Source: Alkalicoccobacillus murimartini (GTDB lineage Bacteria; Bacillota; Bacilli; Bacillales; Bacillaceae_D). From it: 64,000 nucleotides of DNA. Under the pieces are notes generated by a model. It was not told the origin of the DNA. It was given only the letters and a program-made list of their open reading frames with translations, and searched no databases. A program made the position numbers and the translations under genes. The DNA is taken from contig NZ_JAUSUA010000009.1 of NCBI RefSeq assembly GCF_030813245.1, positions 19,163-83,162 on the forward strand. The letters are read 5' to 3'. This document shows, in pieces, positions 17,262 to 26,179 of this stretch (positions are counted from its first letter, which is position 1; every line of letters starts with the position of its first letter).

Positions 17262-17912
17262 ATGGCAGTTTTAAAAGCAGAAAAACGTACAGATATGAGA
17301 GGATCAGGAACTAGAAAGGTCCGCAACGCAGGTTTTGTACCTGGTGTATTATATGGTAATAAAGTAGAATCTACACCAGTATCCGTTGAAAGTGTAGATT
17401 TTCTAAAAACAATTCGTGAGGTTGGTCGTAACGGCTTATTCTCTCTTCAAGTTAAAGGCGGTAAAAAACACCAGGTTATGGTGCAGGAAGTACAAACGGA
17501 TCCATTGAAAGATTCATTTGTCCACATCGACTTTTTCGAAGTAGATATGAAATCAGAAATGGATGCAGATGTTCCAGTTCGTCTAGAAGGTGAAGCTCCA
17601 GGAGTTAAAGAAGGTGGAGTACTTGCCCAACTGAAACACGAAATTAGTGTGAAGTGTCTTCCGGCTGACATTCCTGAAGAAGTTGTAGTAGACGTATCTG
17701 AACTTAATATCGGCGATGGAATTACGGTTGCAGATATCAAAGCATCGATTTCTGTTGACGTATCAAGTGAAGATGAAGAAACGATTGTAACGGTACAACC
17801 ACCAACTGTTGAGCCAGATCCTGAAGAGGAAGAAGCAGAGAATGTTACTGCTGACCAAGTGGAAGCAACAGAAGAACGCAAAGATGAAAATAAAGATGGT
17901 CGAGTAGAGTAA
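17262..17912 (+). CDS. ctc: 50S ribosomal protein L25/general stress protein Ctc
   Basis: Ribosomal protein of the bL25/TL5/Ctc family that binds 5S rRNA, with 216 residues. The N-terminal L25 domain (residues 1-90; RTDMRGSGTRKVRNAGFVPGV) is followed by the TL5 C-terminal beta domain and a very acidic tail (PDPEEEEAEN). I start it at ATG 17262 with AGAGGTGA upstream; a GTG nine bases earlier lies within that site. A SigB-like promoter suggests stress induction. pth follows after a large hairpin. Confidence 0.94.
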   Translation: MAVLKAEKRTDMRGSGTRKVRNAGFVPGVLYGNKVESTPVSVESVDFLKTIREVGRNGLFSLQVKGGKKHQVMVQEVQTDPLKDSFVHIDFFEVDMKSEMDADVPVRLEGEAPGVKEGGVLAQLKHEISVKCLPADIPEEVVVDVSELNIGDGITVADIKASISVDVSSEDEETIVTVQPPTVEPDPEEEEAENVTADQVEATEERKDENKDGRVE

Positions 17913-17924
17913 CAAGACTCACCC

Positions 17925-17964
17925 CCTCAAAAGGTATAGCCTATAAGGTTATACCTTTTTGAGG
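17925..17964 (+). terminator. Large hairpin between ctc and pth that includes a Shine-Dalgarno sequence
   Basis: Ten-base stem AAAAGGTATA/TATACCTTTT (17929-17938 with 17950-17959) extended by CCTC/GAGG pairing (17925-17928 with 17961-17964). There are five T in the 3' arm but no free T tract after it. The 3' arm contains the GAGGAG that would serve the ATG at 17971. Confidence 0.6.
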
Positions 17965-17991
17965 AGTATAATGTCAGAAAGTAGGGAGCAA

Positions 17992-18549
17992 ATGAAAGTT
18001 ATCGTTGGACTCGGAAACCCTGGATCAAAATATGCGGGGACGCGACACAATATTGGATTTGATATTATTGATTATATAGTCAAAGATCTAGGTATTGAAT
18101 TGAATCAATCAAAATTTAAAGGTGTTTTTGGTACATATCTTCACAAAGGAGAAAAGATCTTCTTCTTAAAACCACTGACCTATATGAACTTATCAGGCGA
18201 GTCAGTTGCCCCATTATTAAACTATTATGATATTCCTTTAGAGAATTTGCTTGTTGTTTATGATGATCTCGATCTTCCGGTAGGTAAGATTCGTTTACGC
18301 CAAAAAGGTGGCGCAGGTGGTCACAATGGTATTAAATCATTACTATCTCATTTAGGAACAAACGAATTTAATCGTATTCGTGTTGGGATTGATCGGCCAG
18401 CTTCAGGGAGTGAATTGGTTCACTATGTACTTGGTGGCTATCGTCCAGAGGAAAAAGAAGCTGTTCAAGATTCAATTCATCAATCATCAAAAGCGATTGA
18501 AGCATGGCTAGACAAACCATTCCTTGAAGTGATGAACACGTTTAATTAA
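17992..18549 (+). CDS. pth: Peptidyl-tRNA hydrolase
   Basis: Releases tRNA from stalled peptidyl-tRNA. The usual N-terminus MKVIVGLGNPGSKYAGTRHNIGF starts at ATG 17992, giving 185 residues; the catalytic histidine lies in TRHNIGF. Later motifs KPLTYMNLSGESV, VYDDLDLPVGKIRLR and GGAGGHNGIKS are typical. An in-frame ATG at 17971 would add seven residues and use the GAGGAG held in the ctc-pth hairpin; AGGGAG lies three bases before 17992. Both starts are possible. Placed between ctc and fin as in B. subtilis. Confidence 0.94.
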   Translation: MKVIVGLGNPGSKYAGTRHNIGFDIIDYIVKDLGIELNQSKFKGVFGTYLHKGEKIFFLKPLTYMNLSGESVAPLLNYYDIPLENLLVVYDDLDLPVGKIRLRQKGGAGGHNGIKSLLSHLGTNEFNRIRVGIDRPASGSELVHYVLGGYRPEEKEAVQDSIHQSSKAIEAWLDKPFLEVMNTFN

Positions 18550-18555
18550 GTAGGC

Positions 18556-18586
18556 TGTATAGCACCTTTTGTCGTGGCTTATACTA
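18556..18586 (+). promoter_or_regulatory. Candidate forespore (SigF/SigG) promoter of fin
   Basis: TGTATA (18556-18561), 18-bp spacer, TATACTA (18580-18586), close to the overlapping SigF/SigG patterns. B. subtilis fin is transcribed by these factors. The predicted leader to ATG 18623 is about 30 bp. Confidence 0.45.
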
Positions 18587-18622
18587 ACGATAAGTAGAAG
18601 CAAGGCAAAAGAGGTGATAATA

Positions 18623-18853
18623 ATGGCTGTTCACTATACATGCAAGCACTGCAAGATGAGTATTGGTACCCTCTCACATACAGTTGAATCAAGTGAAGAA
18701 CTTGGGATTAATGTATTAGATAACAGTCACCGTGATGAAGTATTGACATATGCGGAGAACGGTGATATACATGTGAGAGCAATATGTGAGGATTGCCATG
18801 AGGCGCTCACACGCAATCCGACGCTCTATGAGTTGGATTCATTCATCCAGTAA
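18623..18853 (+). CDS. fin: Anti-sigma-F factor Fin (YabK)
   Basis: Small zinc-binding protein of 76 residues that inhibits SigF and promotes the switch to SigG in the forespore. Two CxxC pairs are visible: CKHCK near residues 7-10 and CEDCHE near 58-61. The start ATG at 18623 follows GAGGTGATAATA; an upstream in-frame extension lacks a ribosome site. Location between pth and mfd matches B. subtilis. Confidence 0.93.
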   Translation: MAVHYTCKHCKMSIGTLSHTVESSEELGINVLDNSHRDEVLTYAENGDIHVRAICEDCHEALTRNPTLYELDSFIQ

Positions 18854-18877
18854 AGACGAAGACAAACCATACATTAA

Positions 18878-18906
18878 GCTTTGGCGAAATAAGCCAAAGC
18901 GTTTTT
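18878..18906 (+). terminator. Terminator after fin
   Basis: Perfect eight-base stem GCTTTGGC/GCCAAAGC (18878-18885 with 18893-18900) followed by GTTTTT. Confidence 0.9.
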
Positions 18907-19016
18907 CTATTCAAAATAGCTTTATTCTATAGTCATAAGATAGAAGATCGTGGAGTAGCAATAAATAGAAGTGTGCAAGACCTTCGATTAAGGTTTTAAG
19001 AAACAGGGGGATCTAC

Positions 19017-22000
19017 ATGTTAGGATTGCAATCTTACTTTATAAATAGTCAGGAGCTTAAGACGGTCTCATCAAGCTTGGATACCAATATGAAAGAGCAG
19101 CTGATTTCTGGTTTAACGGGCTCTTCGCGGACTTTAGCTATGGCATCTATATACCGAGAGACTAAAAAAAGCCAGTTAGTTATCACTCATAATCTATATC
19201 AAGCTCAAAAGATTTATGAAGACCTTGTTGACCTTTTGGGGGATGAGCATGTCTATCTCTACCCAGTAAATGAACTTATATCGGCAGAAATTGCTGTAGC
19301 AAGCCCTGAAATGAAAGCACAACGCCTTGACCTGTTAAACACACTGGCTGAAGGCTTTTCTGGCGTGGTGATTGCTCCATTAGCAGGGGTAAGAAGATTA
19401 CTTCCGCCTAAAGATGTGTGGCAGCAGAGCTTTTTTACATTCGAAACAGGGTTAGATATCATATCGATTGATACGTTACTTAATAAGTTAATCCGAGTCG
19501 GTTACCGCAGGGTGGACATGGTGTCTGCGCCAGGGGAAATCAGCGTGCGTGGGGGGATTATTGATCTGTATCCGCTTACAGAGGCGAATCCTGTTCGTAT
19601 TGAGTTATTTGATACAGAAATTGATTCCATTCGCTCTTTTTCATTAGATACTCAACGTTCCCTTGAGAATGTAGAAAAGCTAAAGGTAGGTCCTGCTGAG
19701 GAAATTATTTTGCATGACCAACATTTTTCACAAGGAGCCAGTCGTTTAGAGGAACAGCTTGCGGTTACCCTGAAGCGAGTATCTGCTAAAACAACTAGAG
19801 CTCAGCTTGATCAAAAAATCACATCAGACATTGATAAATTAAAGCAGCGGACTAGCTTTGAAGGTATGTATAAATATATGTCCTTTTATTACGAAGAGCC
19901 TGCATCCCTGTTAAGCTATATGCCTGAAGATGCGGTATTTGTCATTGATGAAATGAGCCGTGTAAAAGAGATGGCTGACAATCTGCAAAAAGAAGAAGCT
20001 GATTGGAGTTTATCTTTGGTTGAGAACGGTGACTTAGTCCATGACGCGAATATGTCTATGGATGTTTTGTCGCAGTTTCAGAAGTCGAAGAATCCGATTA
20101 TCTATCTTTCATTATTCTTGAAGCATGTGCCTTCAACGTCTCCTCAAAACGTGATTAGCTTCTCATGTAAATCCATGCAGAACTTTCACGGTCAGATGCA
20201 GTTGCTAGAGTCGGAAGTGAAACGATGGAAAAAAGCAGGATATGCGGTGTTGTTTGTAGCTGGAACAAAAGATAGGGCAGATCGTCTATCTCTTAATTTA
20301 GAAGAGGAAAAAATTGATGTCCATCAAGTAGACCGGGGGACCGAGCTGACTGAGGGTACGGTTCATATTATGCAAGGGCAACTACACTCTGGCTTTGAAC
20401 TACCTGTCCAAAAGCTAGTTGTGTTAACCGAGGAAGAAGTATTCGCCAAACAAACCAAACGACCACAACGACGTCAGAAACTGACGAACGCTGAGCGAAT
20501 CAAAAGCTATTCGGAGTTAAAAGTTGGCGATTTGATTGTTCATACGAATCACGGTATCGGGAAGTACCTCGGTATTGAGACACTCGAGATTAATGGACTT
20601 CATAAAGATTATCTACATTTGCGATATGCAGCAAATGATAAATTATACGTTCCGGTTGATCAGATTGACCAAGTTCAAAAATACGTGGGATCAGAAGAAA
20701 AAGATCCAAAGATCTATGCACTTGGAGGAAGCGACTGGAAAAAAGTAAAGCGCAAGGTCCAATCATCAGTAGAAGATATTGCGGATGACTTAATCAAGTT
20801 ATATGCAGAGCGTGAAGCAAGTAAAGGACATGCTTTTACAAAGGATGCACATGAACAGCGGGAGTTCGAGACATCGTTCCAATATTCTGAGACAGAGGAT
20901 CAACTGCGTGCTGCTGAAGAAATTAAACAAGACATGGAACGAATTCGTCCGATGGATCGTCTGTTGTGTGGTGATGTTGGTTACGGAAAAACAGAAGTGG
21001 CAATTCGTGCTGCATTTAAAGCCATTATGGATGGCAAACAAGTAGCAATACTCGTGCCAACAACAATTCTTGCTCAACAGCATTATGAAACCATTATGGA
21101 GAGGTTTTCTGAGTTTCCGATTAATATTGGGGTTCTTAGTCGATTCCGCTCGCGTAAACAGCAGAATGAAACCCTTAAAGGTGTTAAAGCAGGGTCCGTC
21201 GACTTAATTGTGGGTACCCATCGTTTATTATCTAAAGATGTAGAGTTCAAAGATCTGGGCCTACTGATTGTGGATGAAGAGCAACGATTTGGTGTGACAC
21301 ATAAAGAGAAAATTAAGCAGTTAAAAGCCAATATAGATGTGCTGACATTAACAGCAACGCCGATACCACGTACATTACATATGTCGATGTTAGGCGTTCG
21401 TGATTTGTCTGTCATTGAAACACCACCTGAAAATCGTTTTCCAGTTCAAACATACGTGGTGGAATTTAATGAATCACTGGTTCGTGAAGCGATTGAACGT
21501 GAATTGGCTCGTGGTGGCCAGGTTTATTTTCTCTACAATCGAGTTGAGGACATAGAACGAATGTCTGAAAAAATATCCATGCTTGTACCGGATGCAAAAG
21601 TAAGCTTTGCACATGGACAGATGAATGAACGAGAGCTTGAATCGATTATGCTTGATTTCCTTGAAGGAAACAGTGATGTGTTGGTTACAACAACCATCAT
21701 TGAAACAGGAGTTGATATTCCGAATGTGAATACACTCTTTATTTATAATGCAGATAAGATGGGACTTTCTCAGCTTTACCAAATTCGTGGTCGTGTGGGT
21801 CGCTCTAATCGCGTGGCCTATGCGTACTTTACGTATCAGCGTGATAAGGTGCTCACAGAAGTGGCAGAGAAACGATTGCAGGCGATCAAAGAGTTTACGG
21901 AGCTTGGATCAGGATTTAAGATTGCGATGCGTGATTTAACCATTCGAGGTGCGGGAAATCTCCTAGGTGCCCAACAGCATGGTTTTATCGAATCTGTTGG

Positions 22001-22562
22001 TTTTGATCTGTACTCTCAAATGTTGAAAGAAGCCATTGAAGAGCGTAAGGGAGAAAAACCAAAAGAACCCCCATTCCAAATGGAGCTGGATGTTAATATT
22101 GATGCGTATATTCCAGAAGCCTATATTACGGATGCCAAACAGAAGATCGAAATGTACAAACGCTTTAAAGGGATTGAGGTCGTGAGTGAGCTTCAGGACT
22201 TAAAGGATGAGATGTTTGATCGCTTTGGTGAATACCCGAAGGAAGTGGATGACTTAATCCGCCTGACAAAGATCAAATTGATCGGTAATAAAGAACGTAT
22301 TGAAAAAATTACTGAAAATAAAGACCAGGTCACGATCATGTTAACAGAGGAGAGCTCTGAGAATATGGACGGAAGTAAATTATTTGATCTTGTGAATAAA
22401 TTCGGTCGTAATGTAACACTTGGAACAGAAGGAAAGCGAATCAAGATTGTCATTAAGACTAGACAGCTTACAAGTGAAAAGCTATTAGAAATATTGGAGA
22501 AGGCTGTGGATGCGATTCCGCGTTCTAAAAAGAAGAAAAAGACGGCGTCTCCTGCATCATAA
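19017..22562 (+). CDS. mfd: Transcription-repair coupling factor Mfd
   Basis: DNA translocase of 1181 residues that removes stalled RNA polymerase and recruits UvrA. Layout: UvrB-like N-terminal region (about 1-350), RNA polymerase-interacting CarD-like domain (about 495-575; VGDLIVHTNHGIGKYLGIE), then the RecG-like motor with Walker A GDVGYGKTE near 651, DEEQRFG near 752, and helicase motifs TATPIPRTL and QIRGRVGRS. The TRCF C-terminal domain begins near 1020. Full length and intact. Confidence 0.97.
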   Translation: MLGLQSYFINSQELKTVSSSLDTNMKEQLISGLTGSSRTLAMASIYRETKKSQLVITHNLYQAQKIYEDLVDLLGDEHVYLYPVNELISAEIAVASPEMKAQRLDLLNTLAEGFSGVVIAPLAGVRRLLPPKDVWQQSFFTFETGLDIISIDTLLNKLIRVGYRRVDMVSAPGEISVRGGIIDLYPLTEANPVRIELFDTEIDSIRSFSLDTQRSLENVEKLKVGPAEEIILHDQHFSQGASRLEEQLAVTLKRVSAKTTRAQLDQKITSDIDKLKQRTSFEGMYKYMSFYYEEPASLLSYMPEDAVFVIDEMSRVKEMADNLQKEEADWSLSLVENGDLVHDANMSMDVLSQFQKSKNPIIYLSLFLKHVPSTSPQNVISFSCKSMQNFHGQMQLLESEVKRWKKAGYAVLFVAGTKDRADRLSLNLEEEKIDVHQVDRGTELTEGTVHIMQGQLHSGFELPVQKLVVLTEEEVFAKQTKRPQRRQKLTNAERIKSYSELKVGDLIVHTNHGIGKYLGIETLEINGLHKDYLHLRYAANDKLYVPVDQIDQVQKYVGSEEKDPKIYALGGSDWKKVKRKVQSSVEDIADDLIKLYAEREASKGHAFTKDAHEQREFETSFQYSETEDQLRAAEEIKQDMERIRPMDRLLCGDVGYGKTEVAIRAAFKAIMDGKQVAILVPTTILAQQHYETIMERFSEFPINIGVLSRFRSRKQQNETLKGVKAGSVDLIVGTHRLLSKDVEFKDLGLLIVDEEQRFGVTHKEKIKQLKANIDVLTLTATPIPRTLHMSMLGVRDLSVIETPPENRFPVQTYVVEFNESLVREAIERELARGGQVYFLYNRVEDIERMSEKISMLVPDAKVSFAHGQMNERELESIMLDFLEGNSDVLVTTTIIETGVDIPNVNTLFIYNADKMGLSQLYQIRGRVGRSNRVAYAYFTYQRDKVLTEVAEKRLQAIKEFTELGSGFKIAMRDLTIRGAGNLLGAQQHGFIESVGFDLYSQMLKEAIEERKGEKPKEPPFQMELDVNIDAYIPEAYITDAKQKIEMYKRFKGIEVVSELQDLKDEMFDRFGEYPKEVDDLIRLTKIKLIGNKERIEKITENKDQVTIMLTEESSENMDGSKLFDLVNKFGRNVTLGTEGKRIKIVIKTRQLTSEKLLEILEKAVDAIPRSKKKKKTASPAS

Positions 22563-22637
22563 GTTGGTGTTTATGGCAAAAACGCCCTCAAAAAATGGCT
22601 GATACATCCATGGCACTGAAACAAATTCATAAATTGG

Positions 22638-22670
22638 GGAATAGTTCTTATTTGTAGACAAATACTATTC
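22638..22670 (+). promoter_or_regulatory. SigG-type promoter of spoVT inside a dyad
   Basis: GGAATA (22638-22643), 17-bp spacer, AATACTA (22661-22667), matching the SigG pattern well. The same DNA forms an interrupted palindrome: GAATAGT (22639-22645) with ACTATTC (22664-22670), and ATTTGT (22650-22655) with ACAAAT (22658-22663). Confidence 0.6.
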
Positions 22671-22740
22671 TTAACCCGAGCCAAAGTTGCTGATAGAAGT
22701 GTCCAGGGATTACACCATTGAAAGTGAGGAAATACACAAC

Positions 22741-23277
22741 ATGAAAGCTACTGGAATCGTAAGACGTATTGATGATTTAGGCAGAGTCGTTATTCCTAAA
22801 GAGATTCGGAGAACGTTAAGAATCCGTGAAGGAGATCCATTAGAGATTTTTGTGGATCGGGATGGTGAAGTGATTCTGAAGAAATACTCACCTATCTCGG
22901 AGCTTGGTGATTTTGCGAAGGAATACGCAGAGGCATTATACGGAAGTCTAAACCATCATGTACTTATATCTGACCGTGATACTTTTATTGCGGTATCAGG
23001 AGCTTCCAAAAAAGAATTTGCAAATAAAGCGATAGGCGAAGTTGTTGAGGCTGCTATGGAACAAAGAAAAACCAAGGTAGAGTCCAACCCAGGTGAGTAC
23101 AACTTAGTCAGCGAACACCATGATGATTATAAAGGTTTTGTGATTGCACCAATTATTGCAAATGGTGATCCAATAGGAACAGTCATTATCTTTAATAAGG
23201 AACAAGCACTTAATGGAATGTTAGAACAAAAAATGGCCGAAACGGCTGCAAGCTTCTTAGCGAGGCAAATGGAATAA
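22741..23277 (+). CDS. spoVT: Stage V sporulation regulator SpoVT
   Basis: Forespore transcription factor of 178 residues, exactly the B. subtilis length. Residues 1-50 are an AbrB-type swapped-hairpin DNA-binding domain (MKATGIVRRIDDLGRVVIPKEIRR); residues about 55-178 form the GAF-like C-terminal domain. The start ATG at 22741 follows GTGAGGAAATACACAAC; an upstream in-frame TTG would add an atypical leader. SpoVT modulates SigG genes and its own expression in B. subtilis. SigG-type promoter upstream; bidirectional terminator downstream. Confidence 0.96.
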   Translation: MKATGIVRRIDDLGRVVIPKEIRRTLRIREGDPLEIFVDRDGEVILKKYSPISELGDFAKEYAEALYGSLNHHVLISDRDTFIAVSGASKKEFANKAIGEVVEAAMEQRKTKVESNPGEYNLVSEHHDDYKGFVIAPIIANGDPIGTVIIFNKEQALNGMLEQKMAETAASFLARQME

Positions 23278-23282
23278 AAAAA

Positions 23283-23330
23283 GAGAACCGTTTTCTTAAA
23301 GGCTAATTCAGCCAGAAAACGGTTCTTTTA
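23283..23330. terminator. Bidirectional terminator between spoVT and the murG-like gene
   Basis: Thirteen-base perfect stem AGAACCGTTTTCT/AGAAAACGGTTCT (23284-23296 with 23314-23326), with A run before and T run after. Confidence 0.92.
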
Positions 23331-23335
23331 TTGTT

Positions 23336-24403
23336 CTATGAAGAAATATGTGCGTTCATTTCAGTTAGAATCATGCTAATGGCATCTGTTTCTTGAGAGT
23401 TTATCATCTTTTGTTTAAATGTATGCTCATTTTCTTTTAATTTAATGAGTTGGTTAAGGATCGTTTCTTTTGATAGATCCTCTTCTTCTAGTGTAAGGCT
23501 GTAACCTTTTTTCTCGAAAGAGTTAGCATTCAAAATTTGATCACCGCGGCTTTGAGCACGTGATAATGGGATAATTAACATTGGTTTTTTTAGAGCTAAA
23601 AATTCAAAGATGGCATTTGATCCACCGCGTGTGACCACATAGTTGGTCGCTGCAAGAATATCAGATAATTCATCATGAACATATTCAAATTGCTTATAGC
23701 CAGTGTGATGGTCAAGGGATGGATCTAAATGACCTTTCCCACATAGATGAACAATTTGAAAACGAGAAAGTAGCTCAGGTAAAGCTTCTCGTACGGCATC
23801 ATTAATTGATTTTGCGCCCAAGCTTCCACCCATTACCGTAAGGACAGGTATACTAGAATGAAAACCAAGAAAATCAAGGCCTTGCTTGGCATTGCCTTCG
23901 AACAATTCCTTCCGAATGGGTGAACCGATCGCCTTCGTTTTGGAAGAAGGAAAATGCGCCGCAGCTTCGTCAAATGATGTAAAGATTTTTGTTGTAAAGC
24001 GCTGAGCAAGCTTATTTGCTAAACCTGGTGTTAAGTCACTTTCGTGCAGGAAAACAGGGATCTTTAAGCTTGAGGCAGCAATGACTACGGGTACAGTTAC
24101 AAATCCACCTTTTGAAAAGACGAGATCTGGTTTATGTTTTTTCAGTACTTTTCGCGCATCAAAAATCCCTTTCATTACACGAAAAGCATCGGTAGCGTTT
24201 TGGAGGTCAATATAACGGCGAAGCTTCCCACTTGAGATCGCCTCGTAGGGAATCGACGTACGTCCAATTAATTCTTTTTCAATACCATTATGCGAACCTA
24301 TATAAGAAATGTCCCATTCGGTTTGATCAAGCTGATCCATGATCGCAATATTTGGAGTGACGTGTCCAGCGGATCCACCACCAGTAAAAACGATTTTTTT
24401 CAT
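23336..24403 (-). CDS. MurG-like UDP-GlcNAc:undecaprenyl-PP-MurNAc-pentapeptide GlcNAc transferase
   Basis: Glycosyltransferase of 355 residues converting lipid I to lipid II, or acting on a related lipid-linked sugar. MurG signatures: FTGGGSAGHVTPN at the N-terminus, FSKGGFVTVP near 95, VMGGSLGAKSIND near 188 and TRGGSNAIFEFLALKKP near 258. AAGGAG precedes ATG. It is on the minus strand, inserted between spoVT and the flippase gene, which are neighbours in B. subtilis. Bacilli often carry a second murG away from the division cluster; this is probably such a paralogue, possibly used in sporulation. Confidence 0.88.
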   Translation of the reverse strand: MKKIVFTGGGSAGHVTPNIAIMDQLDQTEWDISYIGSHNGIEKELIGRTSIPYEAISSGKLRRYIDLQNATDAFRVMKGIFDARKVLKKHKPDLVFSKGGFVTVPVVIAASSLKIPVFLHESDLTPGLANKLAQRFTTKIFTSFDEAAAHFPSSKTKAIGSPIRKELFEGNAKQGLDFLGFHSSIPVLTVMGGSLGAKSINDAVREALPELLSRFQIVHLCGKGHLDPSLDHHTGYKQFEYVHDELSDILAATNYVVTRGGSNAIFEFLALKKPMLIIPLSRAQSRGDQILNANSFEKKGYSLTLEEEDLSKETILNQLIKLKENEHTFKQKMINSQETDAISMILTEMNAHISS

Positions 24404-24583
24404 TTGAATTTCTCCTTATGCAGCTCGTGTGAGCAAGCGAAATCATATAGTAGTACCTGATTTTGTTCTTCTTCACTTTACTTGAATTCCGTGGTGAGCT
24501 CAACCATTGGATTAGCCTTGGATAGCGATTTAGTTGGAAATTGAGTATGATAGAGATAGTGGTTACTGTTAGGGGGAAGGCGC

Positions 24584-26179
24584 TTGAATACTGAAGTTAA
24601 TCAAAGGAAAACATTCCTTAAAGGCGCCGTTTTATTATCTGTTGCTGCTCTTTTAACTAAAATCATTAGTGCGGGTTATCGGATTCCATATCAGAACATG
24701 GCTGGCGATTTAGGATTTTATGTGTATCAGCAAATCTATCCATTCTATGGATTCATGGCGATTGTCTCCTTATATGGCTTCCCAGTTGTTTTATCAAGGC
24801 AATTGGCAGAAAACAATCGGGATGTGAAAGCAACAACAGGATTATATTTTATTGGACTCTTCCTATTCTCACTAGTGGCCGTTGTGCTTATGGTTAGCTT
24901 GGCCCCTTGGCTCGCTGTTTGGATGGGAGATGACAAATTAACGAGTGTACTAAGAATCACAGGATTTTCTTTTCTGTTCCTGCCATTTTTAAGTGTAGCT
25001 AGAGGTGTAACTCAAGGACAGGCAGAGATGCTTCCTACCGCTGTTTCTAATGTTGGAGAACAGCTGGTACGGGTAACGGCGATCCTACTTATTACATATC
25101 TACTTATGAGAACAAGTGCTGATGCCTATCAATTAGGCTCTGGAGCTATATTAGGCTCGTTACTTGGAAGTCTCACGGGTGTCATCATTTTATTTGTTTA
25201 TCTTTATAAAATGGGCGTATCATTTGGCTTAACAGAGGTAAAATTATTTTCATTTAAAGCCGGCATGAAGCAAGTAGGGTCCTTGCTCGGACAAAGTGTG
25301 TTTATTTGCATGAATGCACTCGTCTTAATCTTGTTCCAGTTTGTCGATGTATTTTCTATGATTCATCTACTGCAAATTCATGGAGTAAGTGAGACACAGG
25401 CATATCATATTAAGGGAATATACGATCGTGGTCAGCCATTGCTTCAACTAGGCACCATTTTGGCAACAACGATGGCGTTGGCGATTGTACCAGCCCTCGC
25501 TCAAGCGAGAGCAAGAAACAATCACAAGGAAGTGCTAGGTTTTCAGGATATGGCGGTGAGGCTTGCTTTATTAATTGGTGGGGCTGCAACCATTGGATTA
25601 ATTATCATTATGGGACCAGTTAATCATATGTTATTTACCGATCAACAGGGTTCGATGATTCTAAGGATATTGGTTTTATCTATTGCTCCATGTTCTATTT
25701 ATTTAACTGGGGCAGCCATATTACAAGGCTATGGTCATATTCGTTTGCCTGCGTTCATCATTGGGATTGGCCTAGTTGTGAAACTACTGGCTAATGTCCT
25801 GTTGACCCCAATCTTTGGAGCTGGTGGTGCAGCGGCTGCCACAACACTAGCATTTACCGTAATGGCTTTACTTGGCCTTTATTGGATCAAAAAAGTATCA
25901 GGAAAATTATGCAGTCATCCGAAATCATATCAAGCACTGTTTCTGACACTAGCTATTCTTTCTGCTGGAGCTTCTATTGGCTACTGGTTATTGTCATGGT
26001 GGCTAGGACTTGGGCAGGGCAGGCTACTCGATACAGGAATAGCACTTGCTGTAAGTGGAGTGGGAGGAATTATCGTCCTGATCTGTATCATTCAATTACC
26101 CATATTCACCTCAAGTGAGTGGGATCAGGTACCGAAGCTTAAGAAGTTAAAAGGAATTTTGGTAAGTAGGAAGGAATGA
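24584..26179 (+). CDS. SpoVB/YabM-like MOP-superfamily polysaccharide flippase
   Basis: Integral membrane protein of 531 residues with about 14 hydrophobic segments, of the MVF/SpoVB/Wzx (MOP) family thought to flip lipid-linked sugars. Characteristic parts are LKGAVLLSVAALLTKIISAGYRIPYQNMAGDLGFYVYQQIYP and the later AGAAILQGYGHIRLPA. The start is TTG at 24584 with AGGGGGAAGG upstream. Its stop overlaps the yabN start (ATGA), so the two are translationally coupled, as the neighbours are in B. subtilis. Placement beside a MurG-like gene makes a shared role in spore peptidoglycan plausible. Confidence 0.9.
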   Translation: MNTEVNQRKTFLKGAVLLSVAALLTKIISAGYRIPYQNMAGDLGFYVYQQIYPFYGFMAIVSLYGFPVVLSRQLAENNRDVKATTGLYFIGLFLFSLVAVVLMVSLAPWLAVWMGDDKLTSVLRITGFSFLFLPFLSVARGVTQGQAEMLPTAVSNVGEQLVRVTAILLITYLLMRTSADAYQLGSGAILGSLLGSLTGVIILFVYLYKMGVSFGLTEVKLFSFKAGMKQVGSLLGQSVFICMNALVLILFQFVDVFSMIHLLQIHGVSETQAYHIKGIYDRGQPLLQLGTILATTMALAIVPALAQARARNNHKEVLGFQDMAVRLALLIGGAATIGLIIIMGPVNHMLFTDQQGSMILRILVLSIAPCSIYLTGAAILQGYGHIRLPAFIIGIGLVVKLLANVLLTPIFGAGGAAAATTLAFTVMALLGLYWIKKVSGKLCSHPKSYQALFLTLAILSAGASIGYWLLSWWLGLGQGRLLDTGIALAVSGVGGIIVLICIIQLPIFTSSEWDQVPKLKKLKGILVSRKE

